This document shows, piece by piece, positions 33,386 through 44,232 of a stretch of DNA of 64,000 bases. Both the position numbers and the translations under genes were made by a program. Under the pieces are notes generated by a model. It searched no databases. It was not told where the DNA came from and saw only the letters and a list, made by a program, of their open reading frames with translations. Each line of letters opens with the position of its first letter. Within the stretch, counting starts at the first letter, position 1. This stretch comes from Phymorhynchus buccinoides. Lineage: Eukaryota; Mollusca; Gastropoda; Neogastropoda; Raphitomidae. The stretch is taken from assembly GCA_017654935.2 (NCBI GenBank), contig CM065706.1:11145183-11209182 (forward strand), given 5' to 3'.

Positions 33386-33919
33386 CTATTCAATTCTCAA
33401 TTTATGCCAACATTATTTGGGATGTTTTGCAAGCTTGTTGTTTTTGTCAGTTGGTCCAACTGTTTTGGCTATCAAAGGTTTTAAAATAAACCGAAAATTC
33501 GCTGCCACAACTGCGGTGTTGTTTTTAAAATAATTTATTCTAGTCTTAAAATTCAAAATTCCATCATGTCTGTTTTCCTCATGCACTCTCACATATGCCT
33601 TATTGGAAACCACACTGTGCTACACTGGTTTTCAAAACAGTGGATGTGGGGATAAGGCCGAAAGGGATGGGCTAGGCATGTACGTGCATCTATGACGGGG
33701 GTGGTGGGGGTGGTAGGGATGAAGGGGAGGTTAGAAATGGTCTTTTGGGAATGGGAAGGAAAAGAAATGTATTTCAGAAATGTGCTACCCAAAACTTCAT
33801 TAGAATTTGCCACCCCACCCACCTGATGTTTACGAACCTCAATCTCAAAGTCTGCTTTCTGTTGGAATTATGGGGCAGTGGGTGCAGGCCTCAGGCCTCA
33901 GGAGTCGCCCCTACCCGAG

Positions 33920-34290
33920 TACTCTCCCTGTGGGGATACCCGGGGGGGGGGGGGGATTTCCTAAAAATAGTTCCCGCACCTTCTTGAAGTTCTGTGCTTG
34001 TAACTTCCTCTAAATCTAATGCTGTCATTCTCTTTGACTCCTGCCTTTTCCCTTTGCTTCTTCATGTACTATCGTACTGCCTTTCTGACTTTTGCCCCAT
34101 TCTCCTGCCTTGAAAAAAAAAAAAAAATCTTCGAAATATATGTTCTCCTTTGAGCTCCTCCGAAGTCCCGCAATGTGTCTGCTGTATGCAGCGGGAGAAG
34201 ACCAGTGAAAACTGAAAACCGGACGCAATGCGTACCTTACCCATTAGTGCCAAATGGCATGGGAATAGCATAAAGAAGAAGTTGTAATTA
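33920..34290 (+). repeat. Dispersed repeat, second copy
   Basis: It matches 22960-23310: GTTCTGTGCTTGTAACTTCC, CCTTTTCCCTTTGC, TTTCTGACTTTTGCCCCATTC, CTCCTTTGAGCTCCTCCGAA, AGTGAAAACTGAAAACC, GTACCTTACCCATTA. It carries a G run at 33941-33954. Confidence 0.7.
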
Positions 34291-34659
34291 TGAAAGTAAT
34301 CACTAGGCTGATGCGAAAACCCTATCCCTTTCTCGAGAATGGCAGTGAAAATGTTCTGTGTGAAAATTGAACCGGATAGCAAACCAGGTGGGTAGGGAGA
34401 AAAGTGAAAAAAATTTGACCGGGGTAAGGTGTAAAATGTACGAAACAGTTCACATTTGCTTACCATTATTTGCAGCTCCGATTGGCTGCATTATGCTTAC
34501 GAGCCCCTTCATCGGGTATGTCACGCATGAACTTGCCACAAACCAGAAAGACTGGGCACACAGACCAACGATAGCAAACATGTATTCTCCCTGTTTCGCC
34601 AACTAACCAACAAACTTGTCGTAAAACACAACTGCTACATTTCTTTCGGTCCTTCTTCT

Positions 34660-34722
34660 TCTATCTCGCGTCTTCTTCTTCTTCTTCGTTTTCTTCTTCT
34701 TCTTCTTCTTCTTCTTCTTCTC
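34660..34722 (+). repeat. CTT microsatellite
   Basis: CTTCTTCTT repeats with minor interruptions. Confidence 0.9.
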
Positions 34723-34906
34723 CCACCCCCCGTCCCCTCTCTATCCTGATGTCAACCCACGGTTACACATCAAGATTTTTTGTTCTCTCTCTAGGCTGTG
34801 ATAAAGTCTACCCTTTTTAAACCATTTTAGCACAGCAGTGTCGGATTGGAAAGCTAACTCGAACACGATATCGGCTGGGCCGTGTCGTTAATACGCAAAC
34901 TGATTT

Positions 34907-35022
34907 GAAGATCTGATATTAGTCATTACAGTGGAACCTCCCTTATAAGACCTTCAAAAATCATCCAAAATGAAGTTCTTATAAGGGAGGTTCCACTGTA
35001 ATGACTACAATATCAGATCAGA
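34907..35022. mobile_element. Tigger-type MITE inside a longer palindrome
   Basis: The MITE proper is 34929-34998 (CAGTGGAACCTCCC...GGGAGGTTCCACTG, TA on both sides). The inverted match continues outward: GATCTGATATTAGTCATTA on the left is mirrored by TAATGACTACAATATCAGATC on the right. Confidence 0.75.
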
Positions 35023-35192
35023 TGCGTTGTGTGTGCGTGTGTGCGCGCGTGCGCACAAGCGTGTGTGTGTGCGCCTGTGTCAGTTGGGGTGTTTGTTTAT
35101 CAGTGTGTGTATATGTGTTTGGACGAGCGTGTATGCGTTTGTATGTGTGGATGGGGTGGGTGTTCATGTGCCGATGCAAGTTCTAGACTTAC

Positions 35193-35294
35193 CTTGTGGT
35201 GCTGTTGACGTGGGCGACGAGTGGTGCGACGTGGCCTCGGGCTGTGTGTGCGGCGAGTCCGTTGATGCTTTACTGGTTGCTCAAAGTCGGAGTC
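35193..35294 (-). CDS. Possible exon, unknown gene
   Basis: On the minus strand GATTCACAG precedes a 102-nt stretch that ends AAG before GTAAGT, an ideal donor. One frame is open: DSDFEQPVKHQRTRR, then an Arg/Pro/Thr-rich end. Another frame gives ASTDSPHTQPEATSHHSSP but has a stop near its start. Both are low-complexity linker-like, so the frame is uncertain. It could be an exon of a minus-strand gene with 44097-44160, or chance. Confidence 0.3.
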
Positions 35295-35474
35295 CTGTGA
35301 ATCCGTAATAGTGTGTTTATTACACGGTACATGACAGGGCTGTTACCACATTCAATCTTACCACGTATTAAGGCGTGTTCAGTTACTTACTGGTGAATCA
35401 AGCGACACGATTGCCGAAAATGGTTGTTGTGACAATACTACATCAAATGGTACGCATGTCGTAGTTGGTGTGCA

Positions 35475-35735
35475 TGAAAAGCATGCTTAGGTGATACCTT
35501 AACCCTCACAGAGAGAGAGAGGCAGAGCTGATACCATTTTTCTGTTATTTCCATTCTACTGAAAAGCATGTTTAGGCAATACCATTTTTCTGTTATTTCC
35601 ATTCTACTGAAAAGCATGTTTAGGCAATACCTTAACCCTCACAGAGAGAGAATCTGCCATTCGACTGAAAAGCATGTTTAGGTGATACCTTAACCCTCAC
35701 CGAGAGAGACACAGACACAGACACAGACACACAGA
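35475..35735 (+). repeat. Minisatellite, four units
   Basis: AAAAGCATG(C/T)TTAGG(T/C)(G/A)ATACC recurs near 35476, 35562, 35610 and 35668, linked by CTTAACCCTCACAGAGAGAG or TTTTTCTGTTATTTCCATTC spacers. Confidence 0.8.
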
Positions 35736-35783
35736 GACACACAGACGGAGGATATCTGAACCGTAGGCTAATTTTCCGTGTAA

Positions 35784-35868
35784 TAGAGTTAACCTTTTTT
35801 CCCCTCCACTATATGTGGTGGCCGACTCTGTATTTCATTTGTGAGGGGAAGAAATGTTAACTCTATAC
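35784..35868. mobile_element. Small foldback element
   Basis: TAGAGTTAACCTTTTTTCCCCTC is mirrored by GAGGGGAAGAAATGTTAACTCTA across about 40 bp of loop. Confidence 0.6.
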
Positions 35869-35987
35869 TGGAGCGTCCGTAAATGGTTTACCGGTTTAGA
35901 AACGGTATTATACCGTTCCCAGAACTGTTACTTCCACATACTTCCGTTTTGGGTAAGAAATGTTAATATTGCCAGAAAAGGTAAACG

Positions 35988-36890
35988 ATGAATGTTCAAG
36001 GTCTTGGTAACTATGTTAAAAGACGGGACGTGTTTAACTATTTAAGACAAAAAAAGTTATTCCGTGTATTTTTTACAAGACACCCATTTTGAAAAAAAGG
36101 TGGAAAATAATATAAGAGCTGAATGGGGTTACGAATGCTACTTTGCATCTTATTCCTCGCAGTCAAGAGGTGTTGCCATTTTATTTAACAATACTTTTGA
36201 TTTTAAGGTAAAAAATGTTATTGCAGATGTTCAGGGAAACTATATTATTCTGACCGTCACAACTATGGAAAGAGATCTAACATTTGTAAATATCTATGGA
36301 CCTAATAAGGATGATCCTGATTTTTTTCGAATTATTCAAGATAAGTTAAAAAAAACATCCCGTACCCCAATATTATTGCAGCAGGTGACTGGAATTTAGT
36401 TCTCAACGCAGACTTAGATTATCACAATTACCGACATACTAATAACCCTAAGGCTCAAGAAAAGGTGTTTGAATTCATTAATGAATTAGAGTTAGCTGAC
36501 ATTTGGAGAGAAATTAATCCAGAAGTAAGAAGATTTACATGGAGAAGACCAACCCCCCCTCAACAAAGTAGGCTAGATTTCTTCCTTGTATCTGAACATC
36601 TTCTTTTATGCTCTAAAGATGCTGACATTTTGATAGGTTATAGAAGTGATCACTCCCTTATTTCCCTGGAATTAGAATTCAAAAAAGAATGTAAAAGGAG
36701 GAAATTTTGGAAATTTAACTCTTCTCACCTGAAAGATGCACATTTTGTTGACAAAATCAATGATACAATTAGGCAAACAAAAGAACAATACGCAGCCTTA
36801 GTCTATGATAGAAAATCAATTGAAAATATCCCAATAGCAGATCTCACGCTCATGATTTCAGATCAACTAAAAAAAACATTTTTTTTTTAG
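35988..36890 (+). pseudogene. L1-Tx1 endonuclease domain, frameshifted
   Basis: Segments in order: MNVQGLGNYVKRRDVFNYLR (frame break near 36058), LQDTHFEKK, SRGVAILFNNTFDF, FVNIYGPNKDDPDF, then a break near 36365 that puts AGDWNLVLNADLDY in another frame, then LELADIWREINP, FTWRRPTPPQQSRLDFF and GYRSDHSLISLEL. These are the expected APE-type motifs with the acidic, Asn and SDH catalytic residues still readable. This enzyme nicks target DNA for target-primed insertion. At least two frameshifts make it inactive. Confidence 0.85.
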
Positions 36891-36901
36891 ATACACTTAT
36901 T

Positions 36902-38751
36902 ATGGAAATTCGCAAAGTCACGATAGAATACAGTATAAGAAAGAAAAAAGAAAATAACGAAAAAGAGCATAAGTTAGAACAAGATATTCTCAACTTAGAA
37001 AAGAAAATCAATAAATTAGAGCTAGACAATCAACAGATTCAAGAAAAAAGAGAAGCTTTGACTGAATTACGCAAAAGTAAAATTGATGGTGTGTTATTAC
37101 GTTCTCGTGCTATCTTCTCATGTAAAGGGGGAAAAATAAGCAAATACTATTGCAATATGGAAAATAGACACTTTGTTAGTAAACAAATATTTAAGCTTGT
37201 TTCTAGCCATGGTGAAGTATTGGAAGATACAAGTGACATACTAAAAGAAACAAAAGAATTTTACAGCCATTTGTACAAAGGAAGGGAAGTAACCAATTGT
37301 CAATTAACTGACTATGTACCAACTCTTCCAAAATTAAATGAAATTGAGTCGGAGTCATTGGAGGGATTAATATCACTAGAAGAAGCCACGACAGCTTTAA
37401 AAAATATGAAAAATGGTAAACGTCCAGGAACAGATGGTATGACTGTAGAGTTTTTTAAATTTTTCTGGAGACAAATAGGTGGCTTTGTAGTTAGATCATT
37501 AAAGGAAAGTTTTAAGAGGGAAGAAATGTCAATAACGCAAAAAGAAGGAATCATTATATGTTTACCTAAAGGACACAAACCTAGAGAGTTTCTAAAAAAT
37601 TGGCGACCTATATCTTTATTAAATGTAGCTTATAAAATAGGAACCACGTGTATAGCAAATCGAATAAAGACTGTCCTACCCGAAGTTATGCACGAATATC
37701 AAACTGGTTTTGTAAGTGGTAGGTACATCGGTAATAATATCCGTTTGATTTATGATTTGATACATCATTTGAACAAAAATCAATTGCCAGGATTATTGGT
37801 ATCAATTGACTTTGAGAAAGCTTTTGATTGCGTCAATTGGTCTTTCATGCAGAATGTACTTAAAACGTTTGGTGTTGGTAAAGACATATGTCAATGGATA
37901 AAAACTTTTTATGCGAACATTTCGTCTTCTGTAATTGTAAACGGATCAGTGTCTGAAAGATTTACTGTACAGCGAGGCTGTAGACAGGGAGATCCAATCT
38001 CTCCATATATTTTTATTCTCTGTGCAGAGGTTTTAGCATGTACAATAAGAGATAATTTAGATATTAAATAGGAGACACAGAAATGAGAGTCAGTCAGTTT
38101 GCAGACGATACGTCTTTCTTCGTTGAAGGCGACAAAAAATCATATGAAACTTTATTCTCAGATCTTTCAGAGTTTGAAAACATGTCAGGACTTAAACTTA
38201 ATCATGGGAAGACAAATAATGTTTGGTTGGGAAGCAGAAAAAATAGTCGAAGAACATTTTTACAGCACTTAAACATGGAATGGAACCCGTCACAATTCAA
38301 ACTCCTTGGTATATGGTTCACAAATGATCTTACTGATATGGCAGAAATAAATATGAAAGATAAATTTCAGGAAACTAAGACATTATTTAATATTTGGTCT
38401 AAAAGATCCAGCACACCACTAGGTAGAGTAGCCATTCTAAAATCACTAAATTTGTCTAAGCTGGTGTATTTGTGGATTTTACTCCCTAACCCTCCAGACA
38501 ATGTTGTCCAACAACTCCAGAGGATGACCATTGATTTCATATGGGATAAGAAAAGGGATAAGATTAAAAGATCTATTGCAATTCATCCAATTGAAGAAGG
38601 GGGCATCAATATGCCTTATATCAAAGCCTACATTTATTCACTTATATTAAATTGGCTCAATAAATTGTTAGGTGACAAACAACCGAAATGGGCAAAAATA
38701 TTACATAATGAATTCTCAGAAGTTAGTACGATTACACAAATTTGGACCTAG
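36902..38751 (+). pseudogene. L1-Tx1 reverse transcriptase domain, frameshifted
   Basis: The sequence reads a Lys-rich linker (KKKENNEKEHKLEQD), GKRPGTDGMTVEFFKFFW, EGIIICLPKGHK, LKNWRPISLLNVAYKI, GFVSGRYIGNNIRL, then the catalytic SIDFEKAFDCVNW (about 37799-37840) and QRGCRQGDPISPYIFILC. The frame breaks near 38070. FADD, the second catalytic motif, is at 38098-38109 in the next frame, followed by GLKLNHGKTNNVWLG and FKLLGIWF. All core motifs survive, so the copy is not ancient. Confidence 0.9.
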
Positions 38752-39704
38752 AAAACTGAAAAAAGCCAATGTTAATCCATTTTGGAAAGACGTTTTTGAT
38801 GCCTACCACATTTTGTTTTACAAAACTGAAACATCCGAGTCAGAAGATCTTTTGATGGAACCCATTTTTTTTAACGAGAAATTCAAGATTGATGATAGAA
38901 TATTATATTTTCCAGATTGGGCAGACAAAAACATAATTTATGTTAAAGATCTTTTAAAAGATAATGGATCATTCTTAAATATGAATGAACTTAATCAAAA
39001 GTACGGCTTGAATGCTCGTCCTCTGGATGCTTTAGGATCTATTGATATGATTAAAATGTATATGAGAAAAAATGGTATACATGTCATAAATAACACCTGT
39101 CGCGAAAGAGTAAAAGCCCTGGATTTAGTCATTACAAACCAAAAAGGATCCAAAATATTTTACAAAGTAATGATAGATAAAGCAAAACTACCAGTTGCAT
39201 CAACAAACTGTGAACGTATTTTAAGAAGTCAAATTAATTGGTCAAAAGTATTTCATAATGTTAAAACTATCCCAGAAGTAAAACTACGGTGGTTTCAAAT
39301 CAAAATAAACAACAGAATTATTGTTACAAACTCGTATCTTAAGCAAAATGGGAATAAAAGAAAATAACTTGTGCAATTTTTTGTAATGCAGAAAAAGACA
39401 CCGTTTTTCACTATTTATGGGCATTAGAAAATTTTATAAAAAATAAGTGTGTGCATTGTGACAGATTATCATTCACTGCTTGTCTTGTATTATTTGGTTG
39501 TGATGAAAATTACAGAATGGACGAAGGTTTATAGCAAAATACTTTGTTTATATATGTCGTATCAATGAAATAAAACCTACATTGCCTGTGTTTTTAGGAC
39601 AATTGATACACTTAAAGAAGGTTGATAGATATGTACACCAGCTGGACATGCTTCAGGATAAATTTAATACAAAGTGGTTACCATATAACTCACTCTTAGC
39701 ATAA
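38672..39704 (+). pseudogene. L1-Tx1 ORF2 C-terminal region
   Basis: It continues in another frame with NPFWKDVFDAYHILF, NEKFKIDDRILYFPDW and INWSKVFHNVKTIPEV, and stops at 39367. Past that stop the protein continues in other frames: NLCNFCNAEKDTVFHYLWA (CxxC...H), KCVHCDRLSFTACLVLF, and finally KFNTKWLPYNSLLA then TAA at 39702-39704. A Cys/His knuckle near the end is usual in this group. Confidence 0.75.
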
Positions 39705-39747
39705 CGCTGTCATTACTATTAGTTTTTTGAGGAATGGCTGTTACAAT

Positions 39748-39784
39748 ACAGCCCACTTCCCTATTCAATAGGGAAGTGGGCTGT
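39748..39784 (+). other. Perfect 18-bp-arm hairpin in the LINE 3' UTR
   Basis: ACAGCCCACTTCCCTATT, one C, then AATAGGGAAGTGGGCTGT: 18 perfect pairs around a one-base centre. It lies 44 bp after the ORF2 stop. In other LINEs a 3' stem-loop is recognised by the reverse transcriptase; that role here is inference. Confidence 0.8.
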
Positions 39785-40009
39785 GCTGGATCTGTATCAA
39801 AATCGCTACTGCTGTCATTTTTGAAAAAAGAAAAAAATCATTTCAGCGCTTATTTGACTGCTTTGTTTTTGTGTTAAAAAAAAAAAAAATTATGTCAAAT
39901 CTGTAAACATATTTATTTTAAGAAATGTTAATTGCATAACAATAATGAACATACTATTATTCTGACAGCGAAAATAATTACTTGTATGAATAGAGAGAGT
40001 GAGATGATG

Positions 40010-40045
40010 GGGGGGGGGGGGGGGGGGGGGGGGGTGGGGGGGGGC
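40010..40045 (+). repeat. Poly-G tract
   Basis: A run of more than 20 G with one T interruption. This is a problem area for sequencing. Confidence 0.85.
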
Positions 40046-40166
40046 AATGGGTGAGTGGGTATATAAATGTAAAATAAACCCCTATTAGCATGTAATGTAT
40101 CCTTGTAGACTTTGATTTGTAGGTATTATGTTTGTACATGAAAAAGATGAAGTTGTATGCATATGT

Positions 40167-41655
40167 TGTGACGGAGTGGAAACGCACGCCCCTATCTTTC
40201 TCCCTTTTCTCTCTTATCTACACCCCCCCCCCCCCCCCCCTCTCCCCTTTCTTTTCTCGGGCCGCCACTTTAATTGCCCGTCAACATCTAACAGACGCCG
40301 GTTAAGGCATTTATCTCTTTGAAGCCCAATCTCCCTTCCCATCACGAGAAAGTGAACCCCACAGTCAGCGCCCTTTTGAACCCTTCCTTTCCGATCACGA
40401 GAAGGATAGGAATGTCGGCATGTGATAATGATGTAACCGCGCGCGTGATTGTTCTGTACTACTATGCATAATACTAGGAATTCATCATCTTGTGACGTGT
40501 TGACTGCTATAAACCAATCACAGGCTCTCATGGTTTGAAAATGAAGGGGAAAATTTGAGTACTTTCACACAAGACGCTGAAACCTGGCTGGAGCAACATT
40601 GCAGACTCAACCTCTCTCCCAGCCAGTCATAATAGCCCAACTAGTGAGTATTATTGATGGCTGGTGATTGAGATTTGTTTTTTGTTTTGATCCTATTTTT
40701 GATCTAGATCCTATGTTCAATGATGAATAAGGAGTAGATATGTTATTGAAAAGAAGTGGTAAACACTCTGTGCACTGATTATTTGTGTGTGTGTGTGTTT
40801 TTGACTTTAACTCTTTTGGTACCAGAACCGGATTTTATGCCTACTAACCCTTTTGTATATTTTTAGTAGGAAGCCTGTGGGTTGCAATCTTGCACTTTAT
40901 GATACCATTCCTTTCCAGGTGTTGGATGGAGAGTGATGTTGGCTTGATCACCTTTTATGTTTTACTGATCTCAGTTTGTTAACTGAAATTCAGTTTATTT
41001 GTAATTAGTGCTATTGTACAAGGGCAGCCTTCTAGCCGGTTGGGATCCACTAATTCCCTGCCGACTGAAGCCCCTTGTCTCTAAGCCATAGAGATCTACA
41101 TCCACCTTCTCCTGTGATTATCAGCAGGGCATCGTGGGCAGGACGATCATCCCTGACTCACAAGCACCAAGACGGGAACGCCGCCAAGACGCCCCGCACC
41201 CAGAATCCGCGAGGAGACCACGCCTGAACCGTGCCATCCCACGACGCCGTAACCGGAACGACTGGGAGCTACTCTCACCTGACGAGCAAGCCCAGCCACC
41301 CCAGCACTCGCCGATCCCTATGGAGGAACTTCAGCACAGCCATGAGCTAAGTCCCCACGACAGTGCCAAAAAAACAACACTAACTGGAAACCAGGACACT
41401 ATGTGACCCTCCCTGCATGGGGCTAACCTTCTAGAAAGACAAAAGTCTTGTAAATCCTTTCGGATTTCATTGTTTTTTTCATTCATATTTTGTTTTGGCG
41501 CCATTGAGCTGCTTTATTATTATTGTTGCATAATCTTATGCAGATTTTGTGAGTACCCTAGAGAAGTGGGCTAAAGGCAAATTTTCTATTTGAAAATTTA
41601 ACACACTAAAAGTCTTCCCTAGAGACTTAGCCTTTTAACCCATTACCTCGTCACA
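40167..41655 (+). mobile_element. Solo LTR, copy 2
   Basis: It starts TGTGACG, ends CGTCACA, and is flanked by ATATGT on both sides (40161-40166 and 41656-41661), so this is a complete insertion. It matches 25069-27641 throughout, including GCCACTTTAATTGCCCG, ATCACGAGAAAGTGA, the CTATAAACCAATCACAGG core, TTATTGATGGCTGGTGATTGAG and TTTTGGCGCCATTGAGCTGC. It lacks the 838-bp insert and a 224-bp segment of copy 1. No internal retroviral-type genes are present. Confidence 0.8.
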
Positions 41656-41659
41656 ATAT

Positions 41660-43366
41660 GTAAACACTATGCCTATTTGCTCAATTTTCGATGTTATGGT
41701 ATACTTGGATTGTTAATAAGCTATTTTAAGCTATGTCCTGTTTTCATGGCCACCCCTGTGACTCAAGATGTAGTTAAACGGACAATTCTTTCTTCTCCAC
41801 TCAAAACCTGTGAACTCGACCCATTTCCCTCTGACTTGCTTGTAGAATCTCTTGACATTTTGTTGCCTTTCATCACTGACATCATGAATGCATCCCTCAC
41901 TTCTGGGACCTTTCCTGACGAGTACAAGTGCTCTTTGGTAAAACCTCTGCTTAAGAAACCCTTGCTTGATCCTGATGACTTGAAAAATTATAGACCAGTT
42001 TCAAATCTCCCCTTTTTGTCTAAAGTACTTGAACGCCTTGTTCTTTTGCAACTAAACGAACATTTGACTCGCAACAATTTACTCAGTTCCTTACAGTCAG
42101 CATACAGACCCCATCATAGCACCGAAACCGCCCTTCTTAAGATCATGAATGATATCCTAACATCCCTCGACAATGGTAAAATGTCCGTCCTTACTTTACT
42201 AGACCTCTCTGCCGCTTTCGATACTATTGACCATGCTATCCTACTAAACAGACTTTCCTATTCCTTTGGCATTTCTGGCTCTACTCTCTCCTGGTTTAAA
42301 GCCTATCTCTCAAACAGAACTGAAACAATCTCAGTAGCAGGCCATAAATCCACTCCATCGACTGTTAAGTATGGCGTTCCCCAGGGCTCTGTCCTGGGAC
42401 CTGTGCTTTTTGTATTGTATACGCAACCCCTTTTCAACATTGTTAAGAATCATTCTGTAAATCATCATGCCTTCGCTGATGATAATCAGCTATACACTGA
42501 AACAACTCTTTCTGACTTCGACTCCACTGTTCAAGGTCTTCAAGGATGTGTCAGTAATGTCAAAACATGGATGAATGAAAACAAACTCCAATTAAATGAC
42601 AGCAAAACTGAAGCCATCATAATGACTTCTAAAAGACTCTCTGTTGACAGGTCCCTTCCATCTTCCATAAGGATAGGTGACTCAGATATTGATTTTGTTC
42701 CTTCTGTCAAAAACCTGGGCGTCACTATCGATTCCAACCTTACAATGAAAACACATGTGAACAATGTCTGCAAAATAGCCTATCTACAGATTCGTAAGAT
42801 AAGTTCTATTCGCCACCTCCTTACCACTCAGGCAACACAAACTCTCGTCTGTTCTCTCGTCTTGTCTAGGCTAGACTATTGTAACTCTCTGTTATTTGGT
42901 TGCCCGCAGTCCTCAATCCAGAAAGTTCAGAACGCAGCTGCAAGATTGATTTTCAAAGCAAAAAAGACACAGCATATCACCCCGCTACTTCACACTCTTC
43001 ACTGGCTTCCAATTTCTGCTCGAATTCAGTACAAGGTCGCATGCCTCACCTTCAACTCTATTAATGGAACTGCCCCTCGGTATCTCACTGACATTGTACA
43101 AACCTACACTCCCACCCGACATCTCAGATCTTCCTCCGACTCATGCCTGCTCTCCACTCCCCGTATTAAAAGAGAGATTAATACATGCATTTTGTATGAA
43201 CAGTCTCACTTATTTTTAATGTTTATATTCATTGATACTTGTCTTCATGTTGATTATTCTTGGCTTGGTGTTTATCTGTATGTTAGTGTTTAGGCCTTTG
43301 TCCAGCGCTTTGAGCACCCTGCAAAGGGAGTTAAGCGCTCTATAAATAACCATTATTATTATTCAT
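41660..43366 (+). mobile_element. CR1/L2-like LINE, 5'-truncated
   Basis: It lies directly against the solo LTR. It contains a reverse-transcriptase frame and ends with AGCGCTTTGAGCACC, TTAAGCGCTCTATAAATAACC and (ATT)n, the tail seen in other LINE remnants here. The endonuclease half is absent. Confidence 0.8.
41677..43293 (+). CDS. CR1/L2-like reverse transcriptase fragment
   Basis: A 538-codon open frame starting within the element; the true start is lost by 5' truncation. Motifs in order: LVKPLLKKPLLDPDDLKNYR, PVSNLPFLSKVLERLV, SAYRPHHSTETALL, catalytic LLDLSAAFDTIDH (about 42198-42233), KYGVPQGSVLGPVLF and AFADDNQLY (FADD at 42472-42483), then KNLGVTIDSNLTM, LDYCNSLLFGCP and LHWLPISARIQYKV. 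This is the enzyme that copies LINE RNA into DNA at a nick. After STPRIKRE the usual FF...WNSLP end is missing and the frame runs into 3' UTR, so a 3' deletion is likely. Both catalytic motifs are intact but the protein cannot work without its endonuclease. Confidence 0.85.
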   Translation: MLNFRCYGILGLLISYFKLCPVFMATPVTQDVVKRTILSSPLKTCELDPFPSDLLVESLDILLPFITDIMNASLTSGTFPDEYKCSLVKPLLKKPLLDPDDLKNYRPVSNLPFLSKVLERLVLLQLNEHLTRNNLLSSLQSAYRPHHSTETALLKIMNDILTSLDNGKMSVLTLLDLSAAFDTIDHAILLNRLSYSFGISGSTLSWFKAYLSNRTETISVAGHKSTPSTVKYGVPQGSVLGPVLFVLYTQPLFNIVKNHSVNHHAFADDNQLYTETTLSDFDSTVQGLQGCVSNVKTWMNENKLQLNDSKTEAIIMTSKRLSVDRSLPSSIRIGDSDIDFVPSVKNLGVTIDSNLTMKTHVNNVCKIAYLQIRKISSIRHLLTTQATQTLVCSLVLSRLDYCNSLLFGCPQSSIQKVQNAAARLIFKAKKTQHITPLLHTLHWLPISARIQYKVACLTFNSINGTAPRYLTDIVQTYTPTRHLRSSSDSCLLSTPRIKREINTCILYEQSHLFLMFIFIDTCLHVDYSWLGVYLYVSV

Positions 43367-43599
43367 TCTTATTAATGATGTTTGCATTAATTTTTGTTTG
43401 AATGTGCAAATCATTGGAGAAAAGAGAACCTTCTTTGCAAGGGGCAAAAAAACACAAAAAACAACTGTGAACCAAAAAAAAAAAAAAAAAAGAAAAGAAA
43501 AGGTAATCGGAAGAAAAAACAATGGCATGTTTTGGTATCACTGATCTAAAAATAAAGATCAGCGACAATTTTTTGTTCCTTCAAGTATGAAGAGTTCTC

Positions 43600-43785
43600 G
43601 TGTTCGGCCGAACAAGAAACTTGTTCGCAGGACACGACTTGTGAACGAGATTCGGCCCGAACGGCTGTTCGGGCGAACAAGGAAGCGCTGTTCGGGCTGC
43701 ATGTTCGGGGGCAATTAAGGGAAAACTCTGTTCGGCCGAACATTTCTGTTCGGCGAACACAGATTCGGGCTGTCCGTTCGGGCAC
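43600..43785. repeat. Cluster of GTTCGG/CCGAAC palindromes
   Basis: GTTCGGCCGAAC or close variants appear at about 43603, 43652, 43666, 43690, 43703, 43731, 43747 and 43770. The units are irregularly spaced. No protein is evident. Confidence 0.65.
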
Positions 43786-44096
43786 CTAAGGGTGGCTTTA
43801 AGGTGTTTAAATCACATATCAATTGAAACTATCATGAAATATCAAGAAATTCAATTTTTAAACAAATATATTTAACTTAAGTGACAAGAAAATGACGTTT
43901 TTTGTAACTTTTTTAGAAAACGCGTCACTCGAGGACATAAGAAAACCAAAGACAATAATGCATTTATAATTATACAACAATGTGTAGTTTAATGTCCTCT
44001 TTGCATTCAACAACTTGCAGTTTGATCAAGCTGTCCATTCCACACAAAAAAATGTTTTTTTACTCCAATTTAATTGTAAAAATGTATCAATTTTAC

Positions 44097-44160
44097 CTCT
44101 GTTTCTTTCTTTGGGGCTCCACTGACTGGTCAGGATCTACAGTAGAGACCTCAGGGGTAT
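44097..44160 (-). CDS. Possible exon, unknown gene
   Basis: On the minus strand AACATTTCAG precedes a 64-nt stretch ending CAGAG before GTAAAA, a good acceptor and donor. The frame that is open on entry after one base reads DTPEVSTVDPDQSVEPQRKK then QR. An acidic Ser/Thr part followed by a basic QRKKQR patch could be a nuclear-protein linker. It is on the opposite strand to MSH6. A family A foldback element with its promoter-like side facing this exon lies at 45056-45353. Confidence 0.35.
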
Positions 44161-44232
44161 CTGAAATGTTAAAAAGAACATTTATATTTCACATATATAT
44201 TAAGGACAACACCACAAGAAGTGGAATACTGA

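Larger units (their letters stand above)
35988..39784 (+). mobile_element. L1-Tx1-type non-LTR retrotransposon, decayed
   Basis: It contains, in order, an apurinic-type endonuclease, reverse transcriptase, and a C-terminal Cys/His segment, then a short 3' UTR with a perfect hairpin at 39748-39784. ORF1 and the 5' UTR were not found, so the copy is 5'-truncated. The codons are AT-rich, unlike the nearby GC-richer CR1-like element. It lies in the MSH6 intron, same strand. The motif set LQDTH, AGDWN, SDHSLI, DFEKAFDCVNW and FADD fits the L1/Tx1 group. Confidence 0.85.
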
